Assembly (NCBI GenBank): GCA_001970955.1
Contig: MPUH01000344.1
Coordinates: forward strand, 1-63,745
Length of the DNA stretch: 63,745 bases
Direction of reading: 5' to 3'
Source: Stentor coeruleus
Lineage: Eukaryota > Ciliophora > Heterotrichea > Heterotrichida > Stentoridae
Shown: positions 62,113 through 63,745 of the stretch, piece after piece
Layout: the number at the start of each line of letters is the position of its first letter
Position numbering within the stretch: the stretch's first letter is position 1
The notes under the pieces: generated by a model
The model's input: only the letters and a program-made list of their open reading frames with translations
What the model was told of the DNA's origin: nothing
The model's database searches: none
Program-made: the position numbers and the translations under genes

Positions 62113-63483
62113 TTAACTTCCTATAAGGGCAAACAAAGAGTTTTTATTAGGTGAGTCCTTTATCCTCATATACTCCAAATACTGGACAATTTCATCATAC
62201 CCTTTCAACACCATAGAATCAATTTCCACAACAGTCTCCTGACTTCCATCCAACTCAATAAAAAAAATATTCATTTCTTCCATAATCCTCGCTACATCAT
62301 CACCATCTTTCCCTTTATAAAGCACAGTAATCCCATCTAAATACGCATTATCTATTTTCCCACTACCACAACTCTTATGAATTTTCAAAACATTCTCAAC
62401 AAATTTTCTACTTTTTGTTTTTAATTTATCAATAGCACTAACATTTACTACATCTTTTTCTACATCTTCCAATATATGTAAAGTTTTTTTTATCCCAAAT
62501 TCTTCAATAGTTTTAAACATAAATTCCCTTTGTTTACTCCCAAGGCCAATTCTACTTAAAATACTATTGACTATATCAGGAAGGTTTAATATAACAACTT
62601 TACCTATAAGACAAACAATATTTTTTAAATGATTGTTATCAAAAATAAGTAAAAATTCAACCAAAGGATCAATATCTAAATCTTTAAGACTATCAATAAA
62701 ATCATATGGGTCAAGTGTTGGGGGGAAGATAAATACTAAGCTTTTTGATAAGGATAAAGATTTTTCAACATAATTAGCAAGTTCAGGGAAATGATTAGAT
62801 AAAGAAACTTGAACTGATTTGGGGATATTGATTTTTGGGATTATGATTATTATTTCAGGAATGTTATCAGGAGAATATGATAAAAGGTTTCCGTGTATTG
62901 GGTATAAAAAATCATTTACTTCATAGATTTCTCTGTTTTTATATAAGCATTCTAGCTGAGTTTCATCATCTTCTAGAGCTATCACTTTTTTCATAGTTTT
63001 TGATAATTGGATTGCTAGTGAACCGACACCTGACATACAAACAAGGCAAGTTTGAATTGCCCCCAAACGGGAAACAAGTTGCCGAGCGATAATTTTACCG
63101 ATTTTTTCTAGAATCTCGCCTGCCCATGCGTTTTCACAGATTTGGATACCTTCATCGTACCTAGAAAATATTCGATACCTTTCTTTCCAGTATTCTTCAG
63201 GAATATTGTTAGGATTATCTTGTGTAGTAAGGGGATAAGATGTTGATTCAACTATTATATGACGGAAACTTACTAAGAATTTATGCTGGCCTGAATTTAA
63301 AAAATATATTTTGTCGACAGCGAATATTTTACTTGCATAAATCGCAGGTTCTAATATAGAAGGAGAAATTTCGGAATCTATTCGTTTAAGAGTTACTGGT
63401 TTGCTATCGTAATCTTCTTCATCAGCAGTAAAGCAACAGCAAAATACTCTTTTGTGTTGCTGTATAAAAGGCTTTTTGTCCAT
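62113..63483 (-). CDS. TGS1-like methyltransferase-fold protein, catalytically degenerate (456 aa)
   Basis: Residues 98-200 align by eye with trimethylguanosine synthase: EEYWKERYRIFSRYDEGI, a Trp at 120, then the Rossmann core. Key TGS1 motifs are changed. The SAM-binding D-x-F-C-G-x-G-G-N has become LVCMSGVGSLAIQ (147-159), the acidic strand end is LEDDE (170-174), and the catalytic SPPWGGPDY is replaced by IIIIPKINIPK (near 210). So it probably cannot hypermethylate m7G caps. The C-terminal 65 residues (ITVLYKGKDGDDVARIMEEMNIFFIELDG...YDEIVQYLEYM) recall a thioredoxin/glutaredoxin-like fold. The N-terminus has a Cys run (FCCCF, residues 14-18), possibly palmitoylated. Stop TAA; ATG behind TCATATAA. 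Confidence 0.7.
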   Translation of the reverse strand: MDKKPFIQQHKRVFCCCFTADEEDYDSKPVTLKRIDSEISPSILEPAIYASKIFAVDKIYFLNSGQHKFLVSFRHIIVESTSYPLTTQDNPNNIPEEYWKERYRIFSRYDEGIQICENAWAGEILEKIGKIIARQLVSRLGAIQTCLVCMSGVGSLAIQLSKTMKKVIALEDDETQLECLYKNREIYEVNDFLYPIHGNLLSYSPDNIPEIIIIIPKINIPKSVQVSLSNHFPELANYVEKSLSLSKSLVFIFPPTLDPYDFIDSLKDLDIDPLVEFLLIFDNNHLKNIVCLIGKVVILNLPDIVNSILSRIGLGSKQREFMFKTIEEFGIKKTLHILEDVEKDVVNVSAIDKLKTKSRKFVENVLKIHKSCGSGKIDNAYLDGITVLYKGKDGDDVARIMEEMNIFFIELDGSQETVVEIDSMVLKGYDEIVQYLEYMRIKDSPNKNSLFALIGS

Positions 63484-63745
63484 TTATATGAATACATCAT
63501 AGGTTAAATGTGTGTTTGAATAATATTTTGTGATTGATAGAAATAGAGAAGATGGCTCATGCAAAATAATATAAAGAATAAGGATATTTTTACCATTTAT
63601 TATATTGTGATTGAATAATCTTATCTGAAAAAGTATTTACTCTAATTTGTCTGATTGCTATTTTTATTGTAAATAATTTCTCCAATGGCCTTATAGTATT
63701 ATATAGCCATCAAAATAAACTAAGCTTATAATGAACATTATTATA
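63484..63745. other. Upstream flank of the TGS1-like gene to the window end
   Basis: 262 bp, AT-rich; no other feature seen. Confidence 0.6.

Noticed and set aside
1..63745. CRISPR arrays, insertion sequences, rRNA genes, viral genes
   Set aside because: None seen; the window is eukaryotic nuclear DNA.

Overview
This window is very probably macronuclear (somatic) DNA of a heterotrich ciliate, most like Stentor. Three things show it. (1) Eight introns can be placed by reading-frame logic, and every one is only 15 or 16 nt long (GTA...AG). (2) All recognisable genes are open under the standard code, and all 34 complete ones end in TAA or TAG. (3) The gene content is that of a motile ciliate: a kinesin, a SHIPPO/ODF3-like axonemal protein, a calcium-dependent protein kinase with four EF hands, large Cys-rich membrane proteins and duplicated ABCC transporters. 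DNA is strongly AT-rich and genes are compact: stop codons of convergent genes lie as little as 5 bp apart, and one same-strand pair is separated by 9 bp.

Layout. 1-8 kb: the 3' part of a Cys-rich multi-pass membrane protein gene, two small unknown genes and a hormone-sensitive-lipase-like esterase. 8.4-17.6 kb: six arrestin-fold paralogues (one inverted), most with an N-terminal myristoylation-type signal; the last two share a duplicated upstream region. 17.7-26.1 kb: an unknown gene and two tandem ABCC-type full transporters. 26.4-37.5 kb: coiled-coil proteins, a WD40 protein, a small secreted/type I Cys-rich protein and a coiled-coil RING protein. 37.6-49.1 kb: an 11.5-kb gene-poor island holding three related three-finger C2H2 genes (all minus strand, about 2.2 kb and 2.6 kb apart), two decayed or unrecognised coding-like segments and a G+C-elevated block with several hairpins (candidate RNA gene). 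49.1-63.7 kb: kinesin, CDPK, serine carboxypeptidase, UFD1, TFIIE-beta, HSBP1, an XK-related membrane protein, a SHIPPO-repeat protein and a TGS1-like protein that has lost its catalytic motifs.

Assembly. Six single Ns (23084, 34177, 44013, 46817, 52161, 52393) are each flanked by a direct duplicate of 32 to about 195 bp. These are unmerged contig overlaps, not biology. They break the second ABCC gene and the CDPK C-terminus, and they duplicate the 3' end of the RING gene.

Themes. The sense strand upstream of genes is A/C-rich and almost G-free, while the sense strand downstream is G/T-rich; this skew helps to separate real genes from spurious ORFs. Many starts sit directly behind a TATA-like stretch (TATAAATGG, TATATAATGG). 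Two exact telomere-like tracts (units of TGTTAGGG / CCCTAACA) lie inside intergenic DNA. Nothing here is a complete novel system that I can prove. The best candidates for new biology are the arrestin cluster, the C2H2 island with its candidate RNA, and the TGS1-like pseudoenzyme.
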